From assembly GCA_030018315.1 (NCBI GenBank), contig JASEGA010000011.1, positions 1 through 59,731 of the forward strand: a DNA stretch of 59,731 nt. Direction: 5' to 3'. The DNA comes from a bacterium (GTDB lineage Bacteria > Hydrothermota > UBA3073 > JACQXS01 > JAGMCI01). The position numbers were made by a program, and so were the translations under genes. Shown piece by piece: positions 27,481 through 36,373 of this stretch; the first letter of the stretch is position 1, and every line of letters begins with the position of its first letter. The notes under the pieces were generated by a model. That model ran no database searches and was not told the DNA's origin. It saw only the letters and a list, made by a program, of their open reading frames with translations.

Positions 27481-27509
27481 GGTATGCTTTACCCCTGAGT
27501 TACATGGGC
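27481..27509 (-). pseudogene. tRNA 5'-half remnant
   Basis: GCCCATG followed by TAACTCAGGGGTAAAGCAT resembles an acceptor strand plus D-arm, but no anticodon or T-arm follows. It lies just upstream of tRNA-Thr(GGT). Confidence 0.5.
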
Positions 27510-27637
27510 ATAATAAATTAAACTATACACTTTAATCAGAATTTTGTCAAGTCTTTTCAAGCAAGTTTTCAAAAACTATAAGGGCACAATTCGACTCGTA
27601 GTGAAGTACAGAATTTAAGTTTAAAACAATCCTAAAA

Positions 27638-27674
27638 GCGAATGACAGGACTTGAACCCTCACCCATTCCGATT
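27638..27674 (-). pseudogene. tRNA 3'-half remnant after tRNA-Gly
   Basis: It reads GAGGGTTCAAGTCCTGTCAT on the minus strand, a T-arm plus an acceptor-like CATTCGC, with no 5' half. It directly abuts the tRNA-Gly 3' end. Confidence 0.5.
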
Positions 27675-27675
27675 A

Positions 27676-27748
27676 AGCGGGAGATGGGTTTCGAACCCAC
27701 AACCCTCAGCTTGGAAGGCTGATGCTCTACCAATTGAGCTACTCCCGC
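27676..27748 (-). tRNA. tRNA-Gly (TCC)
   Basis: 73 nt; acceptor GCGGGAG/CTCCCGC, anticodon loop CTTCCAA (TCC), T-arm GGGTTCGAAACCC. Confidence 0.94.
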
Positions 27749-27795
27749 ATTCGTTGATTTAAACAGATAAATACCCTCTGTTTAAATCAATGTAA

Positions 27796-27878
27796 TGGGG
27801 AGGGAAGGATTCGAACCTCCGAAGGCATACGCCAACAGATTTACAGTCTGCCCCCTTTATCCACTTGGGTACCTCCCC
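27796..27878 (-). tRNA. tRNA-Tyr (GTA)
   Basis: 83 nt with a long variable arm; acceptor GGGGAGG/CCTCCCC, anticodon loop CTGTAAA (GTA), T-arm AGGTTCGAATCCT. Confidence 0.94.
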
Positions 27879-27920
27879 AAAAACACATTGATTAGTAATA
27901 AGTGAAATCTATATACAAAA

Positions 27921-27957
27921 AGCCTACAGAGGGAATTGAACCCTCGACCTGAGATTT
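27921..27957 (-). pseudogene. tRNA-Thr-like 3'-half remnant
   Basis: CAGGTCGAGGGTTCAATTCC plus TGTAGGC resembles the 3' half of the adjacent tRNA-Thr(TGT) (CAGGTCAAGGGTTCGATTCC) but has no 5' half. The spacer next to it (AAGTGCGGGA) also follows tRNA-Thr(GGT), which suggests decayed tandem duplication. Confidence 0.55.
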
Positions 27958-27973
27958 ATCCCGCACTTTTTGG

Positions 27974-28045
27974 AGCCGGCGAAGGGAATCGAACCCTTGA
28001 CCTGAGGTTTACAAAACCTCTGCTCTACCTCTGAGCTACGCCGGC
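27974..28045 (-). tRNA. tRNA-Thr (TGT)
   Basis: 72 nt; acceptor GCCGGCG/CGCCGGC, anticodon loop TTTGTAA (TGT), T-arm GGGTTCGATTCCC. First tRNA of the Thr-Tyr-Gly-Thr cluster. Confidence 0.94.
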
Positions 28046-28152
28046 AAAATTATACGTACGAGTTAATCCATTCTTTATTGAGCTCCATTAAGTCAAATCA
28101 TATTATATAAAAATTTAAAGCTTGTCAACAAATTAAACCACAGGGCTTTCCC

Positions 28153-28797
28153 TCATAGACAGCCTTTTCGTCTCGTATAGTAGCCAGAGGGCCAAGGAAG
28201 ATTAGCTAATGCCTCATCAACCGCCTGTTCCGCCTCTTCGCGTAAAGGATGATCGAGTATACCACGAACTACTTTCTCCTTTAGTTGCTCAATAAACTCC
28301 TTGCCTGCCTCTTTGAAATCTAAATGGAGTTCACTTTTAGTCCCCTCCCCTTTTCCTTCCCAAATAGTTGCGCCATTCAGAGCGTTCACTATATTAAAAT
28401 TTAGTTTTACACTCTTTTTTAAGTATATACCCGTCGTAATGTAGCTCGCTTCAACGACTGTCCCATATACAAGCCAGTCTGCACCAAGACTGTCGCCGAG
28501 CTCACATGGAGCAACTACACCTAATTGACCACCATCAGTAATGCCCAAATTTAGAAGTAATGTATCTACAACCGCTAATGGTGCCAAATTGAATCCTCTA
28601 TCTGCTAACTTTTTAAAAAACACATCCCTCACAAGCCCGGCAATCTGGAGGTCATTTGATTGGTTATCCAACAAAAGGATGGCAACTAATTTAGGTGGTG
28701 CGAACTCTGGAGCAGTTTTTACTCTGGGATAACAGGCACCAATTATGGCTAATACCCAGAAGCTCAGTAGTATTGAGCTTATTATTCTCTTGCCCAT
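28153..28797 (-). CDS. GNA1162-like (DUF799) lipoprotein
   Basis: 214 aa with a lipoprotein signal (ISSILLSFWVLAIIGAC, Cys in the lipobox). The pattern VAILLLDNQSNDLQIAGLVRDVFFKKLADRGFNLAP...LGADWLVYGTVVE matches the GNA1162/DUF799 outer-membrane lipoprotein group, which folds like the CsgG periplasmic domain. In proteobacteria these genes neighbour a CsgG-like gene, and here the CsgG-like gene ends 2 nt upstream. Function is unknown; a shared envelope complex is inferred. Confidence 0.75.
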   Translation of the reverse strand: MGKRIISSILLSFWVLAIIGACYPRVKTAPEFAPPKLVAILLLDNQSNDLQIAGLVRDVFFKKLADRGFNLAPLAVVDTLLLNLGITDGGQLGVVAPCELGDSLGADWLVYGTVVEASYITTGIYLKKSVKLNFNIVNALNGATIWEGKGEGTKSELHLDFKEAGKEFIEQLKEKVVRGILDHPLREEAEQAVDEALANLPWPSGYYTRRKGCL

Positions 28798-28799
28798 TC

Positions 28800-29738
28800 T
28801 TATTCCAATCTCGCATAATCTCCTGATACTGGTGATTCGCCTGATACCACACGAGCAATTGCACCATCATCACCAAAGTAATTAGTGACCTCTATTTTAC
28901 CAACAGTAGCCTCTACCCTGCCAATGACTATCCCTGTTTCAGGGCTTCTTATTTCCTTGCCCGGTCTCTTTACTACAAGCACAGTGCCTATATCTAATCT
29001 GCTTTCCCTGCCAGCATCAAGATACACCTTGTCAGCCTCAACCTCAGCTATTCTGCAATACCAAGTAATCTTCTTATCCACCTGATACATAAGATTACGC
29101 GTAAATTTAACTATCGCAGCCCGCAATGCTTCGTGCTCAATTGTTTCATCATACCCACCAGATGTCCCTATACCAAGAACTGTTATATACTTTACATCAG
29201 CTACACCGCTTCCGGTCTCTGTGTATATTATCTCACCAGTCCCAACATCTATAACCCGGACATCCACAGTCGCTTCAGCAGTCTGCTTCTTATGACCGTA
29301 AAGGATACAATTTGAGCCCTCAGTCCTTACACCAAAAGCAGACACACTGCCTGTAACTATTGCATTCACGCCAAGTAGCTTACCTGCATGGACTATCTGA
29401 CTGGGGTCTACCTGACCAGATCGTTCAAATTCTTGTTCCTTAAGTATTTCGCTAATCTTTTCTCTTTCCACTAATATAAACCTACCTGCCTTACCAAGTT
29501 CTGTCAGAAGTATATCTGAAGTAGCAGAGCCAAGTCTTGCCCTACCATACTTGGTTTTATCAACAAAATCAACCACAGCAATCTTCTTCCTGGGCCCTAA
29601 TAGCTCTGCCTCGTATTTCTCAGTTTCCTTCAGAGTTACCCCCCTCTCCTCACGAACTACTCTGGTTGCTGTACATCCAAGAATAGCCATTATGAAGAAA
29701 ACGAGCAATGTATCCACAATGCTAATCTTTTTAAACAT
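28800..29738 (-). CDS. CsgG/HfaB-family outer-membrane lipoprotein
   Basis: 312 aa starting at the ATG at 29738, which has the Shine-Dalgarno AAAGGAGG. Earlier Met codons give no signal peptide. Lipobox AILGC. The CsgG core is clear: KIAVVDFVDKTKYGRARLGSATSDILLTELGKAGRFILVEREKISEIL and ILKEQEFERSGQVDPSQIVHAGKLLGVNAIVTGSVS. CsgG forms a secretion pore for curli. No curli gene is nearby, so a generic export or envelope role is as likely. It is co-transcribed with the GNA1162-like gene. Confidence 0.85.
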   Translation of the reverse strand: MFKKISIVDTLLVFFIMAILGCTATRVVREERGVTLKETEKYEAELLGPRKKIAVVDFVDKTKYGRARLGSATSDILLTELGKAGRFILVEREKISEILKEQEFERSGQVDPSQIVHAGKLLGVNAIVTGSVSAFGVRTEGSNCILYGHKKQTAEATVDVRVIDVGTGEIIYTETGSGVADVKYITVLGIGTSGGYDETIEHEALRAAIVKFTRNLMYQVDKKITWYCRIAEVEADKVYLDAGRESRLDIGTVLVVKRPGKEIRSPETGIVIGRVEATVGKIEVTNYFGDDGAIARVVSGESPVSGDYARLE

Positions 29739-29757
29739 AAAGCCTCCTTTCAAAGCT

Positions 29758-29786
29758 ATATTATCACGATATAGATAGATTGTCAA
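29758..29786 (-). promoter_or_regulatory. Promoter of the csgG-like operon
   Basis: TTGACA (29786-29781), 17-bp spacer, TAATAT (29763-29758). Transcription would start near 29751, just before the AAAGGAGG ribosome site. The MITE copy 3 target duplication begins at the first base of the -35. Confidence 0.7.
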
Positions 29787-29794
29787 GATATAAT

Positions 29795-29953
29795 TGCTTT
29801 GTTGAATAAATATTTTTGGCACCTTTGATTTTCAACCTCTGACTTGGTTTTAGACAATTTTGACCTTGTCATTCTGAACGAAGTGAAGAATCTCATAAAT
29901 TGGTATCAATCAAGGTGTTGCAAGTTTTGTAAAGCGAATTATTCAACAAAGCA
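29795..29953. mobile_element. MITE copy 3 with 9-bp target duplication
   Basis: 159 bp in inverted orientation relative to copy 1, ends TGCTTTGTTGAATAA and TTATTCAACAAAGCA. The perfect direct repeat AGATATAAT flanks it at 29786-29794 and 29954-29962. It lies directly upstream of the csgG-like promoter -35. Confidence 0.88.
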
Positions 29954-29982
29954 AGATATAATATAAAAAATGTTTGTAAAAA

Positions 29983-30458
29983 ATGATGCCCTCCTTTCTG
30001 AAATGTGATATTATGCAAAGGGTCGGAACCCGACAAGAAACGAAAGGAGGACATCATGAGTGATTATATTATACACTAAGGGGATTTGCACAAGAAATTT
30101 TTTAACTTTTTCTGCCTGGACAACAGAACAGGGATAGAAACAGAAGAAAAAGTTTATAAAGTAAGGCAAGGTGGACTTCCCAAGGATGCACAGCTTGTAT
30201 TGAAATAGACTTTTATTGAGATAGCGAACCAGGCTATGTTAAAGAAATGGATGAGTTTTGAAACTTTTCCATGTCCCCTCCTTTCTTGTCTGAAGGGGAT
30301 TATACACCATACGGGACATTCTTGCTTGAAAATTAAAACCTTCATTTTAACCCTCTTAGTTTGTTTAATCTGCTGCAAATTCGCTTCACTATTTCTATTA
30401 GACAGATAGAGGACATTTTAGCTTAAAAATTAAAGAGGACATTTTTGCTGAAAAGTAA
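29983..30458 (+). mobile_element. Remnant of one or two insertion sequences
   Basis: An inverted repeat of 15/16 bp (29983-29998 and 30042-30057) again places its right arm over an AAAGGAGG ribosome site ahead of an ATG; that frame stops after seven codons. At 30314, 30411 and 30437 a unit of the form GGACATTTTTGCTTGAAAA recurs, like the multiple end repeats of IS21-type elements. The rest is unrecognisable and holds no gene. Confidence 0.5.
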
Positions 30459-30475
30459 CAAAAATTTATTTAAAC

Positions 30476-30504
30476 TTGACAATATGTTTAATCAGGTGTA
30501 TAAA
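30476..30504 (+). promoter_or_regulatory. Promoter of the DUF11-protein operon
   Basis: TTGACA (30476-30481), 17-bp spacer, TATAAA (30499-30504). The predicted start is about 30511, four bases before the ATG, so the transcript is nearly leaderless. No Shine-Dalgarno is present. Confidence 0.75.
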
Positions 30505-30514
30505 ATTACCTTGA

Positions 30515-33500
30515 ATGATGTGTAAATCTATCATTTTAGGATTAGTATTTTCTATATACTATCCACTCTATGCTCACTGGAGTGTAATTGAGAATATACA
30601 TCCAGGAAACATAGAGTACGGTAAGACAATGGTAGTAGACAAGTTTGGGCATAAACATGTAGTGTATAGAACCAAAATAACCACTCCTAAGGCAGATAGT
30701 GTTGTATGGATGTATCAGTTAAAAGATTCATCAATGACCTATAATCACTGGGAGACACCTGAAACATTATGGAGTTATAATAATCAACAGCGGGAAGCAC
30801 GTGATTACACTCCTGCTATCGCCGTAGATAATGTTGGTAATATCTATACAGTGTGGTCATACACTGATGCTACAACAGGAAGGGGTGATGTTCTATTCAG
30901 GAGAAAAGTAGGTGGAGCATGGCAATCAATTAAGTCTATTAGCACAAACAAACTACAACCCGGTAAGGTCGCAATAGCAGTGAACTCCGATTTATCAGAA
31001 TTATTTGTGGCATTCCTACATGGGAGTGTGGATTTTGCAACGCTTGAGTGCTACTACTCAAGTGACCAAGGCACAAGTTGGTCGAGTGCATTTTCCCCTA
31101 TTACAAATGTGACAGGCTATCCCAGTGTTTGCTACGATGCTACCGGACTTAGATATATTATTTATGCATCAGGAGCCGACCTCCATTGCAGGATAGTAAA
31201 TGCAGACTCAATTATTGGCGCAGTTTGGAGTTGGGCACAATGTAGTTCTGACCCCATAAATGGGAATGTTCATCTTGCATACATACAAAGTGGTGAAGCG
31301 CCGCGTAACTTAGTATACAAATTCCACCCAAATGGTAATACGGACCCTAAAATATGGGATAGTACAACTGTAGTATATAAAACAAATGAAGCACCTATCT
31401 CTATATCAGTATATAATAATGTAGTAGGTATTCTAAACAGAGGAAACTATTTTGAATACCGTAGTGCTTGGGATACAATTCCGCTACCTCAGCCTGTAAT
31501 ATATCCTGGATGGTGTGTTAGTTTGGATAAAAATGGGTGGTCACATATTGTTGGACACTGGGAACCAACAAGTGATAATATCTACTATTTTACAAACTAC
31601 ACTATATCAAAGATAAAGATTGCACCCGATAGCTCATTTGATATAACTTATCCGGGGATAGCAGTAAAGTATCCATTAACAATAGTAAATAAGGGAAACA
31701 TAATAGATACAATAAAGCTGATAAGTGCTGGCACAAGACCGGGGTGGATAGCCGATTTCTCTAAAGATACTATATATTCCATAGCACCTGAAGCCACTGC
31801 ATACGATACATTAATTATAACACCACCTGATACTGCTAAGCCTTGTTCAACGGATTCAACTAAGTTTATTGCATCAGGAGTTGACTGGGCTGTTACCACG
31901 ACTAAAGATACTGGGTTCACTTTTACAAAGGTAAATATAGATGTTAAACTTGTTAAGAGTGTAATTCAACCACCCGAGAATAGCACTGTAGAGCCTGGAG
32001 ATACAATAACGTATCAAATAATATGCGCTGATACATGGAATGTAAAGATAGATTCAGTGACTATTCTTGATATAAAAGATGATGAATTAGTAAGGTTTGA
32101 CACTGTATGGTACAAAGCTCACAGTGATAGCCATAAAGTGAGTATCAGAGATACACTTATTTGGAAAATATGGGGACTTAATCCTAAGCGTGCTGATACC
32201 CTCTGTATATGGGGATTAGTAAAGACATTTGTATGTAATGATAAAGTAGATTCAATTGTAAATTTTGCATATAGCACAGAAACGGGCTGTATTTATGCCG
32301 ATACCTCTAACCGTACTGTGCATAATATTATAGGTACAACAGCACTTGAGCTAACAAAACCTGCCCAAATGCCAAACGATACACTCATCCCTGGTGATAC
32401 AATATCCTATGTGCTTAAGTGTGCTAATGTAGGAAAGATGCCAGCCTTAAATATAGTAATTATTGACTCGCTTGATACACTTGATATTGAAGGTGTCACA
32501 AGTATCTATCCGGCACCATCAGAGGTAACAACAGCTTTTATAAAATGGGATATACCGTGTATACTACCACAAGATACTTTGCTGTGCACATTTAGGGCAG
32601 TTGTGAACCGTGAATACAAATGTATCAGAATAGATACACTGTCTAACTATGCCGTAGCATTTGGTGATACTTCAATAATTCCACATACTGCATATTCAGA
32701 GACTACTTCAAACAATATTTTGAGAATAGTAAAACTAAATGTAGAGAAGAAGGCTAACCCTCCAAATGGGAGCTGGGTACAGGGCGGTGACTCAATAAAT
32801 TACAATATATTAAGTTATAATGCCCCTATTGCAAATTGTATAGCAAGAAATATTGACCTTACAGATACACTTGATGCAATAATTGACACAGCAATTAATA
32901 TCTCAGCTGGTGGAGTCATCTCTAATAAAGTGATAACATGGCATATTGACTCATTAGCTCCTAAGGATACCTTCTATGCATCCTATACTGGTGTTGTCTC
33001 CGATACTTTTGTTAAAGATTCTATACTTAACTGGTGCTGGTTATCTTACAGATGCGAAGACATTAGTTCGGACACCATTATTCACCATTACCTGCTATTA
33101 ATCTCTGCTACTTTGGAAAAGGAAATGAAATATAGAGATATGATATGGCCTGATTTTTCTATAGTGTTACCAAATGATACAGTGGAGTATATTATCACCT
33201 GTAACAACACAGGAAAAGGGGTGCTGAGGAATGTTATAATTAAAGATACAGTTGATACAGGAGTTATAGTGAAGGTTATACCTGAATCAGAGGGTGAATA
33301 TGATAGTATATCAGGTGTTATCACATGGGAAATCGGTAATATACTACCGGACTCGTCAAAAGCGGTAGCTTGGCTTGGAGTGATTAAGTCCTTTGGTAAA
33401 CAGGAAAATATTTTGGATACACTCATGAACTCTGCTTTTATGTATAGTGATAACTTTACTGGGCCTGCTTTATCAAATACTACTATACACTTGGTAGCTG

Positions 33501-34192
33501 AACGAAGAATACAGATACTGGTGGAACCTGATACAAGCGGCATTACTACACCTAATAGTGATAAAGACTATACCATTAGAGTTATAAACCTTGGAAACGA
33601 TTTTGATGTTGTAGATATACAGGTAAATAAAATAGAGGATGGCTGGAGCTATAATCTTACTTATACGGATGGTTCATCCCTTATAGATACAGATAATGAT
33701 ACTAAAATAGATGTGGGTCCAATACCACCAAATGATACCACAGAATTAAAACTTAAGGTAATGTCACCTACTGACTTCATGACTGGAATCAATAAATCTA
33801 TCGATACACTCGTAATTTGGGGAATATCAAGCCTTGATACCATTGTTAGAGACAGTGCCTGCATTATTACCGAAGCTATACTGCCAGAAATTTCAGCTAA
33901 ATCTATACATAATTATCCAAATCCATTTGAAAAGGATAAAGGAACTAAATTTGTATTAGCACTACCTACTGAGACTAATCCTACTCTTATTATATATAAA
34001 CGGACAGGTGAAGTAATCAAAACTTTACTTGATGGTACCAAAACACTGACACGCGGACTGCATGAAGTTCAATGGGATGCTACAAATGATTCAGGAAAGA
34101 AGATATCTGCCGGTACATATATTTATATTTTAAAGGCAGATGGAAAAATGATAACAAAGAAGTTAGTTGTGTTACCACCGCGTCGTCATTAG
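30515..34192 (+). CDS. Secreted DUF11-repeat protein with C-terminal FlgD/type IX-like sorting domain
   Basis: 1225 aa. Signal peptide (SIILGLVFSIYYPLYA). Residues about 22-370 look like a beta-propeller (repeated PAIAVDNVGNIYTVWSY-type segments). At least four DUF11-like repeats follow (PPENSTVEPGDTITYQIICA; PNDTLIPGDTISYVLKCANV; PPNGSWVQGGDSINYNI; SIVLPNDTVEYIITCNNT). The last 85 residues form a FlgD Ig-like sorting domain with YPNPFEKD, GLHEVQWDATNDSGKKISAGTYIYIL and KKLVVL. DUF11 tandem repeats form rod-like surface stalks. It is followed after 2 nt by the PorV-OmpA fusion, so it may be exported or anchored with it. Confidence 0.85.
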   Translation: MMCKSIILGLVFSIYYPLYAHWSVIENIHPGNIEYGKTMVVDKFGHKHVVYRTKITTPKADSVVWMYQLKDSSMTYNHWETPETLWSYNNQQREARDYTPAIAVDNVGNIYTVWSYTDATTGRGDVLFRRKVGGAWQSIKSISTNKLQPGKVAIAVNSDLSELFVAFLHGSVDFATLECYYSSDQGTSWSSAFSPITNVTGYPSVCYDATGLRYIIYASGADLHCRIVNADSIIGAVWSWAQCSSDPINGNVHLAYIQSGEAPRNLVYKFHPNGNTDPKIWDSTTVVYKTNEAPISISVYNNVVGILNRGNYFEYRSAWDTIPLPQPVIYPGWCVSLDKNGWSHIVGHWEPTSDNIYYFTNYTISKIKIAPDSSFDITYPGIAVKYPLTIVNKGNIIDTIKLISAGTRPGWIADFSKDTIYSIAPEATAYDTLIITPPDTAKPCSTDSTKFIASGVDWAVTTTKDTGFTFTKVNIDVKLVKSVIQPPENSTVEPGDTITYQIICADTWNVKIDSVTILDIKDDELVRFDTVWYKAHSDSHKVSIRDTLIWKIWGLNPKRADTLCIWGLVKTFVCNDKVDSIVNFAYSTETGCIYADTSNRTVHNIIGTTALELTKPAQMPNDTLIPGDTISYVLKCANVGKMPALNIVIIDSLDTLDIEGVTSIYPAPSEVTTAFIKWDIPCILPQDTLLCTFRAVVNREYKCIRIDTLSNYAVAFGDTSIIPHTAYSETTSNNILRIVKLNVEKKANPPNGSWVQGGDSINYNILSYNAPIANCIARNIDLTDTLDAIIDTAINISAGGVISNKVITWHIDSLAPKDTFYASYTGVVSDTFVKDSILNWCWLSYRCEDISSDTIIHHYLLLISATLEKEMKYRDMIWPDFSIVLPNDTVEYIITCNNTGKGVLRNVIIKDTVDTGVIVKVIPESEGEYDSISGVITWEIGNILPDSSKAVAWLGVIKSFGKQENILDTLMNSAFMYSDNFTGPALSNTTIHLVAERRIQILVEPDTSGITTPNSDKDYTIRVINLGNDFDVVDIQVNKIEDGWSYNLTYTDGSSLIDTDNDTKIDVGPIPPNDTTELKLKVMSPTDFMTGINKSIDTLVIWGISSLDTIVRDSACIITEAILPEISAKSIHNYPNPFEKDKGTKFVLALPTETNPTLIIYKRTGEVIKTLLDGTKTLTRGLHEVQWDATNDSGKKISAGTYIYILKADGKMITKKLVVLPPRRH

Positions 34193-34194
34193 AT

Positions 34195-36030
34195 ATGAGA
34201 AGAATAATGCAAATATTATTAGGAATTTCGTTCTTTACTCTTCCTATTTACGGGCAATTTGATAAAACAACTACAGGTGGAGCTACTTTTTCAATACTTG
34301 AAATTGACCTCGGTCCCAGGATGGCTGCTATGAGTGGAGCATTTTGTGCTATTTCAGACGATATAACTGCAATATGGTGTAACCCAGCAGGATTGGGCCA
34401 GCTATCATGGAATGAAGTAAATTTATGTCACCAGGAATGGGCATCAGGGTTTAGGGACGAATATGGAGGAATTGGAGTTAAAACTGCAGGTGGTATTGTT
34501 GCTACAAGCTTTCTATATTCAGGGGCTAGTGGAATAGAAGGATATACAGAGGTTAACCAGCCTCTAGAAGAGTTCAGAACCTACGAATCAATGCTAAATA
34601 TTGCATATGGGATGAGAATTAAAGAGAAGTTGTATTTTGGGTTATCTATGAAAGGATTATACCAGAACTTGGACCCCGGAATTACAGGTCTTCATGGTGA
34701 TAAAGGGGAAGCTATCGCTAGTGATATAGGTTTCTTATGGAGAGGCAATAAAGCCGGTTTTGGAATAAGCCTACAAAACATAGGAAGCGATGTAAACTAT
34801 TCTTTTGGAGCAACAGAAAAATTGCCAATTAACATAAAAACAGGCTTCAGTCTAACTCTATTACATGCTCTAAACATTGCAATTGATGCAAATGTGCCAC
34901 AATTTGGCAAGCCACATTACCATTTGGGTGGTGAACTATGGCTTGGTGATGTATTTGCAATTAGAGGTGGCTATAGATACAGGGACGAAACTCAATTATC
35001 TACTAATAATATAAGCGCAGGCTTCGGAATAAGGGCTAAAAATATAGGAATAGACTATGCCTATGCATCCTGTGGAGACTTAGGAATAACACATAGAATT
35101 GCGTTGAATTGGATATGGGGCTTTATGCCTAAACCATTTATTAAAACAGGAGATGTTGTTGTTAAAGTGTTTAATGCTGAGACACAGGAGCCACTTCAAG
35201 CAATAGTTATAATAAAAGGAGTAATGAGTGATACAGTATTAACTTCTAAAGATAACGGAGAGGTTAGGTTTAAAGACATACCTACAGGCAGACTTAAGGT
35301 TACTGCACAAAAAGACTTCTATACATTAAGCGAAGAAACACTCACAGTAGTGGCCGAAAAGACTAAAAGGATAGAGCTTGCTATTAATTATATAGGTCCA
35401 AAAGAAAAACTACCTCCAGGAATAACAGGGATATTTGGGAGAGTGACAGGGAGTGAAGCTAATGAGCCATTACTAGCTACTATCCACTATACAGGACAGG
35501 TAACTGCTACTACTACCACAGATGCTGATGGCTGGTATGCAGTCACTGATATACCACCAGGAACATATACTGTCTTTATAGAGGCGGATGTGCATAAATA
35601 CTTTACGCAAACTATACCAGATGTTATTGTTGAGCAAGGTAAAGGGACTTTATTACATTGTATACTTAAAAATGTTAAAACCCTAAGGCTATACTTTGAG
35701 AGTGCAAAGTCGTATATTCACCCAGCCGCTTACGAGGAACTGGATACATTAGCCGCCTTTATAAAGCAATACACAGAAAACATATTTGAAATACATGGCC
35801 ATACTGACTCAAGACCTATCTACACAAAAGAGTTTAAAAATAATTTAGAGCTCTCTTATGCACGTGCTAATGCAGTAAGAGATTACATTATGAGAAAACA
35901 CGGTGTATCCGGGGATAGGCTCACCGTAAAGGGATTTGGGGCTACAAAACCAATTGCAAATAATAAGACACAACAGGGAATGGCACTCAACAGAAGAATA
36001 GAAATTATAATGAAATTGCCACAAGAATAA
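34195..36030 (+). CDS. PorV-like outer-membrane barrel fused to two carboxypeptidase-regulatory domains and OmpA
   Basis: 611 aa. Signal peptide MRRIMQILLGISFFTLPIYG. Residues about 25-310 follow the PorV/PorQ-UPF0164 barrel pattern (PRMAAMSGAFCAISDDITAIWCNPAGLGQL). Two beta-sandwich domains, about 322-395 and 407-500, resemble CarboxypepD_reg (PPGITGIFGRVTGSEANEPL, GWYAVTDIPPGTYTV). Residues about 505-607 are an OmpA peptidoglycan-binding domain (EIHGHTDSRP, LSYARANAVRDYI, NRRIEI). PorV normally shuttles type IX substrates, and OmpA domains anchor barrels to the wall. This combination is unusual and lies next to a sorting-domain protein. Confidence 0.85.
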   Translation: MRRIMQILLGISFFTLPIYGQFDKTTTGGATFSILEIDLGPRMAAMSGAFCAISDDITAIWCNPAGLGQLSWNEVNLCHQEWASGFRDEYGGIGVKTAGGIVATSFLYSGASGIEGYTEVNQPLEEFRTYESMLNIAYGMRIKEKLYFGLSMKGLYQNLDPGITGLHGDKGEAIASDIGFLWRGNKAGFGISLQNIGSDVNYSFGATEKLPINIKTGFSLTLLHALNIAIDANVPQFGKPHYHLGGELWLGDVFAIRGGYRYRDETQLSTNNISAGFGIRAKNIGIDYAYASCGDLGITHRIALNWIWGFMPKPFIKTGDVVVKVFNAETQEPLQAIVIIKGVMSDTVLTSKDNGEVRFKDIPTGRLKVTAQKDFYTLSEETLTVVAEKTKRIELAINYIGPKEKLPPGITGIFGRVTGSEANEPLLATIHYTGQVTATTTTDADGWYAVTDIPPGTYTVFIEADVHKYFTQTIPDVIVEQGKGTLLHCILKNVKTLRLYFESAKSYIHPAAYEELDTLAAFIKQYTENIFEIHGHTDSRPIYTKEFKNNLELSYARANAVRDYIMRKHGVSGDRLTVKGFGATKPIANNKTQQGMALNRRIEIIMKLPQE

Positions 36031-36056
36031 ACCCGTTTAAATTCAAATTCAAACAA

Positions 36057-36235
36057 TGCTTTGTTAAAATTTTGATGCTTTTACTTTCTTGTTCCTTATT
36101 TAGACTTATTTTAAGCATAGGACATCACGAAAATAAAAGAAGGACACGAAGTCTTTTAAAAATACCAATTTTTATGCTTAAATCCTTTTCGTGCTTTCAT
36201 TCTTTCATGTTTTTGTGATAATTTTTAACAAAATA
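36057..36235. repeat. Inverted-repeat element, possible second MITE family
   Basis: Ends TGCTTTGTTAAAATTTT and AATTTTTAACAAAATA are imperfect inverted repeats. The interior has TTAAGCATA / TATGCTTAA and CACGAAAA / TTTTCGTG pairs. The left end matches the IS right end at 25204-25212 (reverse complement TGCTTTGTTAAAATT). No clear target duplication. It lies between two convergent transcription units and could also act as a terminator. Confidence 0.45.
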
Positions 36236-36260
36236 CTTTCCAAAATCCAAATATAAAAAT

Positions 36261-36334
36261 TGGCGGCGGAGGGACTCGAACCCACGACGCGAGGATTATG
36301 ATTCCCCTGCTCTAACCAACTGAGCTACGCCGCC
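36261..36334 (-). tRNA. tRNA-Met (CAT), elongator-like
   Basis: 74 nt; acceptor GGCGGCG/CGCCGCC is fully paired, anticodon loop ATCATAA, T-arm GGGTTCGAGTCCC. A fully paired acceptor end argues against initiator tRNA; a tRNA-Ile2 reading (modified CAT) cannot be excluded. Confidence 0.9.
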
Positions 36335-36373
36335 AGAAGGAATAACACAAAATGTTCGTTTTATATTCTACTA

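Noticed and set aside
30154-30378. 74-codon minus-strand frame in the IS debris
   Set aside because: No ribosome site, no recognisable domain, and it spans repeated IS-end sequence.
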